DNA of 64,000 nt from Microbacterium sp. B35-30 (GTDB taxonomy: Bacteria; Actinomycetota; Actinomycetes; Actinomycetales; Microbacteriaceae). Every line of letters starts with the position of its first letter. Positions within the stretch are counted from its first letter, which is position 1. The notes below the pieces were generated by a model. That model was not told where the DNA came from. It was given only the letters and a program-made list of their open reading frames with translations, and did no database searches. The translations under genes and the position numbers were made by a program. Shown here piece after piece: positions 7,528 to 16,997 of this stretch. Where the stretch lies: positions 1 to 64,000 of the forward strand of contig NZ_MWLQ01000003.1 of NCBI RefSeq assembly GCF_010634855.1, written 5' to 3'.

Positions 7528-9039
7528 ATGTCGGATCCGTCGCTCACGAGCGGTCTGCCCTGCCGACGGCAGCTCGCGGTGACGTGGGGAATCCCCGACC
7601 GCTACGGCGGCATGACGGCGGCGCTCCTGCACCGCTCCCGGCTGTTCGCACGCGCGGGCGCGAGAGCCGATGTCGTGACCTTCGAGTCACGGCCCGACTA
7701 CGACGTCGTCCGCGCCGTCCTCGAGGAGCGCGGCGAGCTCGCCGGCGGGGTCGTGCTGCGCAACATCTACGAGGACTTCCGCGCGGACAGCCGCACCCCG
7801 ATGCGGGCGCCTTCGCGGCCGTCCCCGCCGCCCGCCGCGCGGCCGCCCGACGACGAGGTCGTCAGCGCCGCGGGCACGGTGCGTCGCTGGAGGACCGGCG
7901 ACGTGCTGGTGCGGGTCGAGCACCTCCGGGCCGACGGCAGCCTCGCGGTGCTCGAGGAGCTGCCGCACCCGGACGCCCCGACACGCACCGTGACCGCCGT
8001 CGACATCCACGGCCGCATCACGGGCCGGTGGTCGTCGCTGCGGCGCTTCCGCCTCGCGTGGCTGGACCAGGTGCTCGCCGGCGAGCCCGCGGTGGCGGTC
8101 GTCGACAGCAAAGTCGCGGCCCGCTCGCTGCAGCACTACCGCCGCGCGAACGTCGCTTGCGTCCACCTGGTGCACGGCGCGCATCACGACGCCGCGGGGC
8201 GGCTGACGGAATCGCGTCGCGAGCTGTTCGAGCACCTCGACCGGTGGGATGCGGTCTGCTTCCTCACCGAGCGCCAGTGCGCCACGGCGATCGCCGCGCT
8301 CGGTGACACCGGCGGACTCCACGTCGTCCACAACCCGGTGACCGTACCGGATCGGATGCCGCCGCTGCCGCCCGACCGGCTGCACGGCGTGATCGTGTCG
8401 CGGCTCAGCCGCCTCAAGCGCCTCGACCAGGCCCTGGAGGTGATGGCGCGCGTGCGGGCGCTCGGCGTGCCGGTCACCGCCGAGATCGTCGGTGACGGCC
8501 CGGACCGCCGGCGTCTCGAGAAGGAGGCGATGCGGCTCGGGCTCGACGGTGCGGTGCGGTTCACCGGGTATACGCCGGACGCCGCGGAGCGCTTCGCGGA
8601 CGGCGCGTGGACGCTCCTCACCAGCAGATCGGAGGGCGAGTCGCTGTCGCTCCTCGAGGCGATAGGCGCCGGCTGCGTGCCGGTCGCGTACGACATCCCC
8701 TACGGCCCTGCCGAACTGATCCGGCCCGGCCGCACAGGTCACCTCGTGGCGGACGGCGACATCGCCGGCGCGACCGCGGCGCTCGTCGAGCTCTGCACGC
8801 TCGACGACGACGCCTTCGCCGAGCTGCGGCGCAGCGCGCGGCGCGTGGCGGAGGTGGGTCACAGCGATGACGCGGCACTCGCCCGGTGGGCCGAGGTCGA
8901 GCGCGCCGCGATCCGGCGGCACCACGAGAACCACCGGCGGGCCCGCCGCTCGCTCGTGCGCCGCGCGGTCGGTCGCGCGGTGCGTGTCAGTCGAGGAGCA
9001 GTGCGGGCTCTTCGAGGATCGACGCCACATCCGCGATGA
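7528..9039 (+). CDS. GT4-family glycosyltransferase (TagE/poly-glycerolphosphate glucosyltransferase-like)
   Basis: A retaining GT-B glycosyltransferase of about 503 residues. The C-terminal half has [17 protein letters not shown], the nucleotide-sugar site [11 protein letters not shown] and the EX7E-type segment [20 protein letters not shown]. The N-terminal half has [19 protein letters not shown], like enzymes that glucosylate wall teichoic acid or other polyols. A GTG at 7519 is in frame, but the ATG at 7528 lies 7 nt after a TACGGT box and is preferred. The 3' end overlaps the convergent E2 gene by 53 bp. The acceptor is unknown. Confidence 0.85.
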   Translation: MSDPSLTSGLPCRRQLAVTWGIPDRYGGMTAALLHRSRLFARAGARADVVTFESRPDYDVVRAVLEERGELAGGVVLRNIYEDFRADSRTPMRAPSRPSPPPAARPPDDEVVSAAGTVRRWRTGDVLVRVEHLRADGSLAVLEELPHPDAPTRTVTAVDIHGRITGRWSSLRRFRLAWLDQVLAGEPAVAVVDSKVAARSLQHYRRANVACVHLVHGAHHDAAGRLTESRRELFEHLDRWDAVCFLTERQCATAIAALGDTGGLHVVHNPVTVPDRMPPLPPDRLHGVIVSRLSRLKRLDQALEVMARVRALGVPVTAEIVGDGPDRRRLEKEAMRLGLDGAVRFTGYTPDAAERFADGAWTLLTSRSEGESLSLLEAIGAGCVPVAYDIPYGPAELIRPGRTGHLVADGDIAGATAALVELCTLDDDAFAELRRSARRVAEVGHSDDAALARWAEVERAAIRRHHENHRRARRSLVRRAVGRAVRVSRGAVRALRGSTPHPR

Positions 9040-10369
9040 AGCGCGACATCCCGTCGCCGTCGACCACCCGGTGGTCGAACGAGCCGGCGACCGTGGTCAC
9101 CCAGCGCGGACGCACCTCGCCGTCGACGACCCACGGCTTCTGGCGGATCGTGCCCAGCGCCACGATGCCGGCCTCGCCCGGGTTGATGATCGGGGTGCCT
9201 GCGTCCATGCCGAAGACGCCGATGTTGGTGATGGTGATCGTGCCGCCGTGCTGGTCGGCCGGGGTCGTCTTCCCCTCGCGCGCGGTCAGCGTGAGCTTCT
9301 CCAGCGCCCGGGCGAGTTCGCGCATCGAGAGGTCCTGCGCGTCCTTGATGTTCGGCACCAGGAGCCCGCGCGGGGTCGCCGCGGCGATCCCGAGGTTGAC
9401 GTAGCGCCGGACGCGGATCTCTGCGCCGCCCTCGGCATCCACCCACGCGGCATTGACCATGGGGGTGCGCCGCGCGGCCCAGATCACGGCGCGCGCCATG
9501 ATGAGCAGCGGCGAGACCTTGACGTCGGCGAAGTCCGGCGAGGTCTTGAGCCGCTTGACGAGCTCCATCGTGCGACTGGCGTCGACGTCGGTCCACACCG
9601 AGACGTGCGGAGCCGAGTACGCCGACTGCACCATCGCCGACGACGTGGCCTTGCGCACGCCCTTGACCGCGATGGTCTCCTCGCGGCCGGCGGCGTCGGG
9701 AGCGGGCGTCGACGGCGCGACCTCCGCGGGGCCCGGCGCCGGGCGGGCGGCGGTCGCCGCCGCTGCGACCGAGATGGTCTCTTCGCGCACGTCGCCCCAC
9801 TCGGGCGTCTCGATGTTGCGGAACACGCTCGCCTGCGACGCGTGGCGCACGACGTCGTCGCGGGTCACCTCGCCGGCCGGGCCGCTCGGCGCGACCGCGG
9901 CCAGCTCCACCCCGAGATCGCGGGCGAGCTTGCGGATCGGGGGCTTCGCGATGATGCCGACGGATGCCGCGACCCGCTCGGCCGCCGGCACCGCGGGCCT
10001 GCGCCGGCGCGACTGGACGTGACCGCCCGTGCCGTACCCGACGAGCACGGCGCCCGCACCCTCGGCCGCTTCGGCGGGTTCGCCATGCTCGGACTGCCCC
10101 ACGGTCGCCGGGGATGCGGCATCCGTTGTCGAGGCGATGGTGATGATCGCCGTACCGACGTTCACCGTGTCACCCTCGGCGGCGAGCAGCTCGCCGACGG
10201 TGCCGGCGAACGGCGAGGGCAGCTCGACCAGCGACTTCGCGGTCTCGATCTCGACGAGCACGTCGTTGACCGCGACGCTGTCGCCCGGGCCGACCCGCCA
10301 CTGGACGATCTCGGCCTCGGTGAGGCCTTCGCCGACATCGGGGAGGACGAACGTCTGGGTCGAGCTCAT
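8987..10369 (-). CDS. bkdC: Dihydrolipoamide acyltransferase (E2) of 2-oxoacid dehydrogenase complex
   Basis: A 460-residue E2 component. It has one lipoyl domain at residues 4-80 with the lipoylated lysine in [12 protein letters not shown]. An alanine/proline-rich linker leads to the peripheral-subunit-binding domain around [18 protein letters not shown], and the catalytic core ends with [15 protein letters not shown] near residue 430 and the usual C-terminal EEPALLLD. Start ATG at 10369 has the Shine-Dalgarno AAAGGAC. It lies downstream of the E1 genes, separated by 124 bp of dispersed repeats. The branched-chain assignment is an inference, because actinobacteria normally use a homodimeric AceE for pyruvate. 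Confidence 0.92.
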   Translation of the reverse strand: MSSTQTFVLPDVGEGLTEAEIVQWRVGPGDSVAVNDVLVEIETAKSLVELPSPFAGTVGELLAAEGDTVNVGTAIITIASTTDAASPATVGQSEHGEPAEAAEGAGAVLVGYGTGGHVQSRRRRPAVPAAERVAASVGIIAKPPIRKLARDLGVELAAVAPSGPAGEVTRDDVVRHASQASVFRNIETPEWGDVREETISVAAAATAARPAPGPAEVAPSTPAPDAAGREETIAVKGVRKATSSAMVQSAYSAPHVSVWTDVDASRTMELVKRLKTSPDFADVKVSPLLIMARAVIWAARRTPMVNAAWVDAEGGAEIRVRRYVNLGIAAATPRGLLVPNIKDAQDLSMRELARALEKLTLTAREGKTTPADQHGGTITITNIGVFGMDAGTPIINPGEAGIVALGTIRQKPWVVDGEVRPRWVTTVAGSFDHRVVDGDGMSRFIADVASILEEPALLLD

Positions 10370-10389
10370 GGAGTGTCCTTTCGAAAGAC

Positions 10390-10486
10390 CCGGTCGTTGA
10401 GCGAGCTTGCGAGACGAAACGCGCGTGACGTTCCGGCCGGTCCGAGGCGTTTCGTCTCGCTCGTTCCTCGCTCGCTCAACGACCGG
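10390..10486. repeat. Inverted pair of dispersed repeat family 1 between E1beta and E2
   Basis: One copy runs CCGGTCGTTGAGCGAGC... to ...GAGACGAAACGC at 10390-10422 and a second, inverted copy is at 10448-10486. They face each other across 25 bp, so the transcript can fold into a long hairpin between the E1beta stop and the E2 start. This could act as a processing or stability element within the operon. Confidence 0.85.
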
Positions 10487-10493
10487 CTCCCTC

Positions 10494-11558
10494 TCAGTAG
10501 GCGAGTGACCGGTCGACGGCCTCGAGGATCCGGTCGGCGTCGGGCAGGAAGACGCCTTCGAGCTTGGCAGGGGGGAACGGGGCGTCGAACGCCGACACGC
10601 GCAGCACGGGCGCCTCGAGCGCGTAGAACGCGCGCTCCATCACGGTGGCGGCCACCTCGGAGCCGAGCGACGTGAAGCCCGGCGCCTCCTGCGCGTAGAC
10701 CATGCGGCCGGTGCGCCGCACCGAGTCGAGGATCGGCCCGTAGTCCACGGGCGACAGCGAGCGCAGGTCGACGACCTCGATGCTGGTGCCCTCGGCCTCG
10801 GCGAGCACGGCGGCCTGCAGCATCGTCGTCACCATGGCGCCGTGGCCGACGAGCGTGATGTCGGTGCCGCGGCGGACGATGCGCGACGCGTGCAGTGGCA
10901 GCGCGCGGGCCGACGTGTCGACCTCGCCCTTCTGCCAGTACTTGCTCTTGGGCTCGAGGAAGATGACGGGGTCGGCCGAGGCGATCGCGTCCTGGATCAT
11001 CCAGTAGCCGTCGTTCGGCGTCGACGGGCTCACGACACGCAGGCCCGGGGTGTGCGTGAAGTACGCCTCGGGGCTCTCCTGGTGGTGCTCGATGGCGCCG
11101 ATGTGCCCGCCGTAGGGGATCCGGATCACGATCGGCATCTGCACCGCGCCCTCGAGGCGGTTGGTCATCTTCGCCAGCTGCGAGGTGATCTGGTCGAACG
11201 CGGGGAACACGAACCCGTCGAACTGGATCTCGACCACCGTCCGGAAGCCGGCCAGTGCCAGCCCGATCGCCGTGCCCACGAGGCCGGACTCGGCCAGCGG
11301 GCTGTCGATCACGCGCTGCTCGCCGAACTCCGCCTGCAGGCCCTCGGTGATGCGGAAGACCCCGCCGAGCTTGCCGATGTCCTCTCCCATCAGCAGCACG
11401 CGGTCGCTGCCGGCGAGGGACGCGCGCAGGCCCGCGTTGATCGCACGGCTGAGCGGCATCGTCTGCACGGCGGATGCTTCGGGCTCGGTGTCCACGGAGG
11501 GCTCGGCGCGTTTCGTCTCGCTCGTGCCTCGTTCGCGGGGCGGCCGGGTGTCGGTCAC
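10494..11558 (-). CDS. bkdB: 2-oxoacid dehydrogenase E1 component beta subunit
   Basis: E1 beta subunit of 354 residues. The transketolase-type pyrimidine domain opens with [24 protein letters not shown] and the C-terminal domain contains [10 protein letters not shown] and [11 protein letters not shown]. With E1alpha it forms the heterotetramer that decarboxylates 2-oxo acids and acylates E2. The GTG start at 11558 overlaps the E1alpha stop as GTGA. The N-terminal extension [14 protein letters not shown] is encoded by a truncated copy of repeat family 1 (11509-11535), so these residues are repeat-derived and unlikely to be functional. Confidence 0.92.
   Translation of the reverse strand: MTDTRPPRERGTSETKRAEPSVDTEPEASAVQTMPLSRAINAGLRASLAGSDRVLLMGEDIGKLGGVFRITEGLQAEFGEQRVIDSPLAESGLVGTAIGLALAGFRTVVEIQFDGFVFPAFDQITSQLAKMTNRLEGAVQMPIVIRIPYGGHIGAIEHHQESPEAYFTHTPGLRVVSPSTPNDGYWMIQDAIASADPVIFLEPKSKYWQKGEVDTSARALPLHASRIVRRGTDITLVGHGAMVTTMLQAAVLAEAEGTSIEVVDLRSLSPVDYGPILDSVRRTGRMVYAQEAPGFTSLGSEVAATVMERAFYALEAPVLRVSAFDAPFPPAKLEGVFLPDADRILEAVDRSLAY
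11509..11535 (-). repeat. Truncated repeat family 1 copy inside bkdB
   Basis: The plus-strand sequence from CGTTTCGTCTCG through CCTCGTTCG matches the other family 1 copies in minus orientation but lacks the ACGACCGG end. It lies within codons about 8-17 of the E1beta gene and keeps the reading frame. Confidence 0.7.
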
Positions 11559-12736
11559 GATGCGCCTCCCTCGAAGGATGCCTCGTACCCGGCGAGCCAC
11601 TCCCGCTGCTCCGCCATGAGGGGGTGGGGCTCGGAGTACACGTGGGCGAACATCTCGTCGGGCTCGAGTCCCCCCAGCGCGTTGGTGCGGGTGCGGATGT
11701 CGTCGGCGAGAGCCGCGCCCTCCGCGTCCACGTCGGCGAAGAACGACTCCGACGCGCCGCGCGCGAGGAGGAAGGCCTTCATGCGCGCGAGGGGATCGCG
11801 GCGGCGCCACGCGTCTTCCTCGCTCGAGGGCCGGTACTTCGTGGGATCGTCGCTCGTCGTGTGCGCGCCGAGCCGGTAGGTCATCGCCTCGATCGCCTGC
11901 GGCCCGCCACCGGCGCGCGCGTCGTCGAGTGCGGCGCGCGTGACGGCCCAGCTCGCGAGCACGTCGTTGCCGTCGATCAGCGTGCTCGGCATCCCGTAGC
12001 CCGCGCCGCGCTTGTACAGCGGCGAGCGCGACTGCGTCGAGACCGGCACGGAGATCGCCCACTGATTGTTCTGCAGGAAGAACACCTCGGGGGTGCGGTA
12101 GCTCGCGGCGAAGACCATCGCCTCGTGCACGTCGCCCTGGCTGGAGGCGCCGTCGCCGTAGTAGACGATGACGGCCTCGTCGCGATCGGCGTCGCCGGTG
12201 CCGCAGCGGCCGTCGAAGACGAGACCCATGCCGAACCCGGTGGCATGCAGCGTCTGCGACCCGAGCACGAGGGTGTAGATGTGGGTGTTGCCGTTCTTGG
12301 GGTCGGTCGGGTCCCACCCGCCGTGCGTCAGTCCGCGCATCACCCGGATGATGTCGATCGGGTCCACGCCGCGGATCTTCGTGACGACGTGCTCGCGGTA
12401 GGACGGGAAGATGTGGTCCTGCGTCCGCGCCGCCCGTGCGGAGCCGACCTGTGCGGCCTCCTGGCCGTAGCTCGGCGGCCAGAGGGCGAGCTGTCCCTGG
12501 CGCTGCAGGTTCGTCGCCTGCACGTCGAACGCGCGGATGACGGCCATGTCGCGGTAGAACGTCTCGAGGTCGGCGTCGGTCAGCGCATCGACGGCGGCGC
12601 GATATCGCTCGGCCGCGGGGGTCGGAGCGAAGGTGCCGTCGGCTTCGAGGAAGCGGACGAGTGCGGGGTCTTCGGGCACGGTGGTCTCCGAAGGTGCCGG
12701 GGCGCCAGTCGTCATCAAGTCTTCAGGCGGGGTCAC
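11555..12736 (-). CDS. bkdA: 2-oxoacid dehydrogenase E1 component alpha subunit
   Basis: E1 alpha subunit of 393 residues. The thiamine diphosphate motif begins [18 protein letters not shown] and ends with the asparagines of FLQNNQ (about residues 190-222). The regulatory-loop segment [16 protein letters not shown] is also present. The GTG at 12736 overlaps the aminotransferase stop as GTGA, favouring it over the in-frame ATG at 12715. Gene order aminotransferase-E1alpha-E1beta-E2 suggests that the aminotransferase supplies a 2-oxo acid. Pyruvate is an alternative substrate, since close homologues are often labelled pdhA. Confidence 0.92.
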   Translation of the reverse strand: MTPPEDLMTTGAPAPSETTVPEDPALVRFLEADGTFAPTPAAERYRAAVDALTDADLETFYRDMAVIRAFDVQATNLQRQGQLALWPPSYGQEAAQVGSARAARTQDHIFPSYREHVVTKIRGVDPIDIIRVMRGLTHGGWDPTDPKNGNTHIYTLVLGSQTLHATGFGMGLVFDGRCGTGDADRDEAVIVYYGDGASSQGDVHEAMVFAASYRTPEVFFLQNNQWAISVPVSTQSRSPLYKRGAGYGMPSTLIDGNDVLASWAVTRAALDDARAGGGPQAIEAMTYRLGAHTTSDDPTKYRPSSEEDAWRRRDPLARMKAFLLARGASESFFADVDAEGAALADDIRTRTNALGGLEPDEMFAHVYSEPHPLMAEQREWLAGYEASFEGGAS

Positions 12737-13854
12737 CGTTCTACGCTAGCCCGCACTCCTGGGTGCCCTTCGGGGAGGTTCTTCACAACGGATGCTGCAA
12801 TCCCTAGGACCTTCTCGACAGATTCCTCTTCGCCGACCGAGATGCGGATGCCGTCACCCACGAATGGGCGGACGATCAGGCCGGCCTCTTCGAAGGCTGC
12901 CGCGAAGGTCGCGGTCTCGTCGCCGGCCGGCAGCCACACGAAGTTGCCCTGCGCCTCGGGGACGTTCCAGCCGGTCTGGCGGAGGCCGTCCGCGAGCCGG
13001 TCGCGACGGTCGGCGATGACGCCGACCCGCTCGAGCAGCTCGCGCTCGGCGTCGAGGCTCGCCAGCGCCGCCTCCTCGGCGTGGGCGGTGACCGACAGCG
13101 GGATGGCGGTGCTGCGGGCCGCGTCGAGGACGCGCGGGTGGCCGACGGCGTAGCCGACGCGGAGCGCCGCCAGCCCGTAGGCCTTGGAGAAGGTGCGGAG
13201 CACCACGACGTTGGCGGGGGCGTCGGTCGCCAGCACGCGGGCCCCGTCGACGGCATCGGGGTCGGTGACGAACTCCGAGTACGCCTCGTCGAGGATCACG
13301 AGCACGTCGGAGGGCACACGGGCGACGAACCCGTCGAACTCGGCCTGGGTCACGACCGGGCCGGTGGGGTTGTTCGGGCTGCACACGATGATCGCGCGGG
13401 TGCGCTCCGTGATCGCAGCGGCCATCGCGTCGAGGTCGTGGCGGGCACCGGGGGCGAGCGGCACCTGCACTGCGGTGGCACCGGCCACGACCGCGAGCCA
13501 CGGATAGGCCTCGAACGAGCGCCACGCGTAGATGACCTCGTCGCCCGGTCCGGACGTCGCCAGCACGAGCTGCGCAAGGATCGAGACGCTGCCGGCGCCG
13601 ATGTGGATGCCGTCGGCCCCCACTCCGAAGCGCTCGGCGAGGCGCTCCCGCAGGCGTGCGGCGCTGGCATCCGGGTACCTGTTCAGCGCCGTCGCCGCCT
13701 GCACGCGCTCGAGCACGCCGGGCAGCGGGTCGAACGGGTTCTCGTTGCTGGACAGCTTGAACGCCTCTGCGCCGGCCTGCCGGCCCTGCTTGTACGGCGG
13801 CAGCGCGGCGACTTCGGGGCGCACGCGGACGGGGATCTCGGGAGCGTCGGTCAC
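12733..13854 (-). CDS. pat: Histidinol-phosphate/aromatic aminotransferase (Pat/HisC-like)
   Basis: Class I/II PLP-dependent aminotransferase of 373 residues. Motifs are [13 protein letters not shown] near the N-terminus, [16 protein letters not shown] and the PLP lysine in [16 protein letters not shown] (about K222). The sequence WRSFEAYP and overall pattern resemble mycobacterial Pat, an aromatic aminotransferase of the HisC family, more than dedicated HisC. The GTG start at 13854 lies 7 nt after a TAGACT box, which predicts a leaderless mRNA. It heads the operon with bkdABC through a GTGA overlap, which argues for a role in amino acid catabolism, although a histidine biosynthetic role cannot be excluded. 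Confidence 0.85.
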   Translation of the reverse strand: MTDAPEIPVRVRPEVAALPPYKQGRQAGAEAFKLSSNENPFDPLPGVLERVQAATALNRYPDASAARLRERLAERFGVGADGIHIGAGSVSILAQLVLATSGPGDEVIYAWRSFEAYPWLAVVAGATAVQVPLAPGARHDLDAMAAAITERTRAIIVCSPNNPTGPVVTQAEFDGFVARVPSDVLVILDEAYSEFVTDPDAVDGARVLATDAPANVVVLRTFSKAYGLAALRVGYAVGHPRVLDAARSTAIPLSVTAHAEEAALASLDAERELLERVGVIADRRDRLADGLRQTGWNVPEAQGNFVWLPAGDETATFAAAFEEAGLIVRPFVGDGIRISVGEEESVEKVLGIAASVVKNLPEGHPGVRASVER

Positions 13855-13900
13855 GGTCCCGAGTCTACGAGCGGCAGGAGATCCCGCCACCTGTGCGAGC

Positions 13901-13938
13901 TTGATACCGCTTCGGTACCGAGATACCATTTCGGTATG
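13901..13938 (+). promoter_or_regulatory. RHH-Doc promoter with twin operator palindromes
   Basis: A TTGATA -35 (13901-13906) and a TACCAT -10 (13924-13929) are spaced 17 bp apart and the antitoxin ATG follows 6 nt later. Two palindromes lie on this promoter. ATACC-N5-GGTAC occupies 13904-13918 and ATACC-N5-GGTAT occupies 13923-13937, with centres 19 bp apart. The first overlaps the -35, the second the -10 and start codon. This fits cooperative autorepression by an RHH antitoxin. Confidence 0.8.
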
Positions 13939-14142
13939 GCCATGACGGTTCGACTGCCCGAAGAACTGGACGCGCAGCTCGAAGAGCTCGCCCGCGCCCG
14001 CCACACGTCGAAGCACGCGCTCATCATCGAGGCGACGTCCCAGCTCGTCAGCGCCGAGAACGCGGTCGAGCGCGCAACGCGGGTGGCAATGGGCGTACGG
14101 GAACGCTACGCCGATCTCCTCACCCGCCTCGAGGATGCGTGA
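13936..14142 (+). CDS. Ribbon-helix-helix antitoxin
   Basis: A 68-residue protein whose N-terminus [19 protein letters not shown] and following helices are a classic ribbon-helix-helix DNA-binding fold (residues 1-45). The C-terminal 20 residues should wrap the toxin. There is no Shine-Dalgarno, and the start codon coincides with the predicted transcription start, so the mRNA is probably leaderless. The stop overlaps the toxin start as GTGA. RHH proteins paired with Doc toxins replace the Phd antitoxin in many actinobacterial loci. Confidence 0.9.
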   Translation: MAMTVRLPEELDAQLEELARARHTSKHALIIEATSQLVSAENAVERATRVAMGVRERYADLLTRLEDA

Positions 14143-14504
14143 CCGAGTATCTCCGCCTTCCTGAGGCCGCCGCGATTGCGGCGGACATGGGGCTTCACGT
14201 CAGGGATCTCGGACTGCTGTCGTCCGCGCTTGCACGGCCGGAGAGCGCGATGTTCGGTGTGGAGGCATACCCCGACCTGTTCGCCAAGGCGGCTGCCCTC
14301 ATGTCCTCGCTCGGGCAGAACCACCCCTTCTTCGACGGCAACAAACGGTTCTCCTGGGTGGCGACCTTGACCTTCCTCGAGCTCAACGGCGCCGTGATCG
14401 ACATGCCTGTCGACGGTGCGTTCGACTTCGTGCTCAATGTGGCTCAGAGCAAGATCGACCTGCCGGAGATCGCGCTCGCCCTGCGCGGAGCGGCGACACC
14501 CTAG
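14139..14504 (+). CDS. doc: Doc-type Fic toxin
   Basis: A 121-residue Fic/Doc protein. The catalytic loop HPFFDGNKR occupies residues 62-70 and has the lysine form (GNK) typical of Doc kinases, which phosphorylate elongation factor EF-Tu and stop translation, rather than the G-x-G-R form of AMP-transferring Fic enzymes. The length matches Doc (about 126). Start GTG at 14139 overlaps the antitoxin stop. All expected residues are present, so the toxin looks intact. Confidence 0.9.
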   Translation: MTEYLRLPEAAAIAADMGLHVRDLGLLSSALARPESAMFGVEAYPDLFAKAAALMSSLGQNHPFFDGNKRFSWVATLTFLELNGAVIDMPVDGAFDFVLNVAQSKIDLPEIALALRGAATP

Positions 14505-14550
14505 ATCCGCCGTTGGCGGCACCGGGTGCCCGTGGAAGACTGGGCGGACT

Positions 14551-14940
14551 ATGGGCTTCCTCATCCGCGTCGTCATCAACGCCTTCGCCATCTGGGTCGT
14601 CACCCTGATCCCGGTGCTCCAGGTCTTCGTCGTCCCCTTCCCTCCGGGGGAGACGCTCCAGATGGTGCTGACGCTGCTCATCGTGGCGGCGATCTTCGCG
14701 CTCGTGAACACGATCATCGGCACCGTCATCAAGGTGCTCGCGTTCCCGCTCTACATCCTCACGCTGGGTCTCATCGGCCTCCTCATCAACGCGTTCCTGC
14801 TGTGGCTGACGGCCTGGCTCACGCACTGGTGGAACTGGGGTCTGCGCGTCGAGGACTTCTGGTGGGGCATCGTCGCGGCGGTCATCATCACCGTCATCAA
14901 CTGGGTCTTCGGCATCATCCTGCGCCCTCGCAAGGACTGA
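14551..14940 (+). CDS. Phage holin family 4 / YvlD-like membrane protein
   Basis: A 129-residue protein with four hydrophobic segments (about 5-28, 34-60, 64-92 and 106-122) and a basic C-terminal tail RPRKD. The pattern LVNTIIGTVIKVLAFPLYILTLG is typical of PF04020 proteins such as YvlD, which are bacterial membrane proteins and not phage holins in context. The function is unknown. The ATG at 14551 is the natural start, since upstream codons run into the doc gene. The stop is adjacent to the convergent gene ending at 14942. Confidence 0.88.
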   Translation: MGFLIRVVINAFAIWVVTLIPVLQVFVVPFPPGETLQMVLTLLIVAAIFALVNTIIGTVIKVLAFPLYILTLGLIGLLINAFLLWLTAWLTHWWNWGLRVEDFWWGIVAAVIITVINWVFGIILRPRKD

Positions 14941-14941
14941 C

Positions 14942-16519
14942 TCAGCCGGCGCCGCGCGTCGCGGCGTACTCGGTGACCTCGACGGACTCCGCGCCGGCCA
15001 GTTCGTCGAAGACGCCGCGAAGGGCGTCGACGCGCGGATCGGCCGACCCGTCGACGAGGGCCGCCGTCTCGGCGTACACGGTCAGGCGGTGAGCGGGCAG
15101 CCGCGTGTCGTCGAGTTCGACCTGGGGGTCCGCCACCCGTTCGACGATGAAGCTGCCGGACGCGCCGACCGGTTCCGCGTGCCCGCCGCCGGCGAGCGCG
15201 ACGACGGGATCGTCGGTATGGCGCACCGACACACTCAGCGTGCCGGGTCCGACGTCCGCGTCGACGGGCGAGCCCAGCGACACGAGCGTCTGCGTGTCGT
15301 ACGGGCTTTCCAGCGCCAGGTGCGCTCCGATCATCGCGCCCTGCGAGAACCCGAACACGTGGACGGCGTCGCCGGGCTGCGCCCCGGCCGCGGCGAGCGC
15401 CGCCTCGGTCGCGGCGTAGGAGTCCGACATCCTTCCCGCGTACAGGTCGAGGTTCGAGGCGTTGTCCCACGGGTCGTCGCCGCCCATCGAGCCCGATTGC
15501 ATGCCGGCGATGTAGACGGCGTACCGCTGGGACCCGTCGGCCATGGCGTAGCGCTCGACCCGCACCCGCGCGTCGCCGTCGCTAGGAATCCGCGCGGTCG
15601 CCGCGGCCAGGCTCCGCGGCGCCACCGACGACGGCGCCCGCGATGACGGCGTGACCGGCATGCCCCCGGGTCCGGCGGGCGGCGGCGCCACGACCGGTCC
15701 GGCGCTGCCCGGTGCCGCCGGTGCGACGGGCGTCAGGGTCACCGGACCGGCGGCACCCCAGAGCCGCGCCTCCCGTGAGAGCCGTCCCGTGCCGGAGAGA
15801 CCCGCCGCGACCGCGCCGCCGAGCGTGAGCAGGCCGGCGCCGGCGCCGGCCGCGATGGCACCGGCGTCGTGGACCTCGCTGCCCACGCCGACGCCCCACT
15901 GCGTCGCCTGCCGCACGAGCTCGGACGGCCACATGACCCCGTACCCGAACTCCGCGCCGAGCGCCGTCCGCCAGGCGTCGGGATGCTGCTCGACCAGCAT
16001 GCTCAGCCGTGCGTCGAGGCGCTGCGCGCGAGCGCCGTCGCCGGCGAGCACGGCGGCCCGGTGCGCTGCCTGGATCTCGACCATCTCGTAGGCGTACGCC
16101 GCCTCGCGCAGCGCGAGGGCGATCGCCTCCGCCTCTGCCTGCACGGCTTCCAGCTTCGCCGCCAGTACGGATGCCGACGCCCGGACGTCGTCGGCATGCA
16201 CCGGCTGCGTCCGCAGTTCGCTCTGCAGGGCCCGCACGCTCCCGGCCACCTCGGCGAGCGCCTCCCTGGCGGCGTCGAAGCGCACGGCGGCCGCCGACAG
16301 GGTCACCGTATCAACCGCCACGGCCCCGCCGCTGCGGATCTGCAGGCCGTCGTCGACGCGGGGCCAGTGGTCCGCGAAGAGGCCGATGATCCCCTCGTTC
16401 GGCCCGACCCGCCCCGGTTGCTGGGCGAGGTCGGGAGCCAGCGGGCCGGGTGCGGGCGAGGCGCCGTCCCCCGCGGCGCTTGGCGGGAACTGGTCGTCGC
16501 CCGGCCGCATCTCGCTCAT
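14942..16519 (-). CDS. Coiled-coil/alpha-beta hydrolase protein, ESX-effector-like
   Basis: A 525-residue protein of composite build. The N-terminal half (about 45-200) is alpha-helical with the feel of WXG/LXG secretion domains. A small Ala/Gly segment (about 215-250) and a proline-rich linker (about 260-300) follow, and then a PE-PPE/cutinase-like alpha-beta hydrolase with the nucleophile elbow VFGFSQGAMIG and a later VRHTDDPVVAL. No signal peptide is present. The ATG at 16519 overlaps the upstream WXG-like gene by ATGA. Together they look like a type VII-type secreted hydrolase with its helical partner. Secretion is inferred and no ESX machinery is in the window. Confidence 0.75.
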   Translation of the reverse strand: MSEMRPGDDQFPPSAAGDGASPAPGPLAPDLAQQPGRVGPNEGIIGLFADHWPRVDDGLQIRSGGAVAVDTVTLSAAAVRFDAAREALAEVAGSVRALQSELRTQPVHADDVRASASVLAAKLEAVQAEAEAIALALREAAYAYEMVEIQAAHRAAVLAGDGARAQRLDARLSMLVEQHPDAWRTALGAEFGYGVMWPSELVRQATQWGVGVGSEVHDAGAIAAGAGAGLLTLGGAVAAGLSGTGRLSREARLWGAAGPVTLTPVAPAAPGSAGPVVAPPPAGPGGMPVTPSSRAPSSVAPRSLAAATARIPSDGDARVRVERYAMADGSQRYAVYIAGMQSGSMGGDDPWDNASNLDLYAGRMSDSYAATEAALAAAGAQPGDAVHVFGFSQGAMIGAHLALESPYDTQTLVSLGSPVDADVGPGTLSVSVRHTDDPVVALAGGGHAEPVGASGSFIVERVADPQVELDDTRLPAHRLTVYAETAALVDGSADPRVDALRGVFDELAGAESVEVTEYAATRGAG

Positions 16520-16818
16520 CGACCAGCTCCCGGGAGCAGGCTGGTGAGGGACTCCGCGAACGCCGCGCGATCGCGAGCGCGTGCGGTGTCGTGCCGCGCC
16601 GTCTCTGCGAGGCACGACAGGCCCGACACGTCGCCCGCCCACGCGGTGGCGCGCTCGTGGAAGGCGCTCGCGGCCTTCGCCTGCCAGTCGACGGCGTCGG
16701 CGAGACCGCGGGCGACGTGCGCAGCATCCGTGATCCGCGTGAGGAGTCGTGAGAACTCGCGCTCGATCTGGGACAGCTGGTGGGCCGCCGAGTCGGCGGG
16801 CGGGAAAGCGAACGTCAC
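16516..16818 (-). CDS. Small WXG100-like helical protein
   Basis: About 100 residues, almost entirely alpha-helical, with the hairpin-turn signature VDWQAKAASAFHERA (W-x3-AA-x2-F), close to the WXG100/ESX fold. The GTG at 16818 is chosen because the upstream frame has poor coding character and because the size then fits the family. It immediately precedes and overlaps the hydrolase gene and probably forms a heterodimer with that protein's helical N-terminus. The assignment rests on motif and context only. Confidence 0.65.
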   Translation of the reverse strand: MTFAFPPADSAAHQLSQIEREFSRLLTRITDAAHVARGLADAVDWQAKAASAFHERATAWAGDVSGLSCLAETARHDTARARDRAAFAESLTSLLPGAGR

Positions 16819-16997
16819 CCGTCGATCGTCGTCCTCGGCGGAGCGCGATCGAGCGCGTCCGTGGGAGTCCGTGGAGACTCGCGCGCACCCGGCCGGCTGT
16901 GGAGGAGGGGCGCAGTGATGGAGGAGGGGGCACTGCGACGGAGGAGCGCCGTTCCGCATTCGGAACGACGCTCCTCCAGGTGCCAGCTCGCGGGCGG

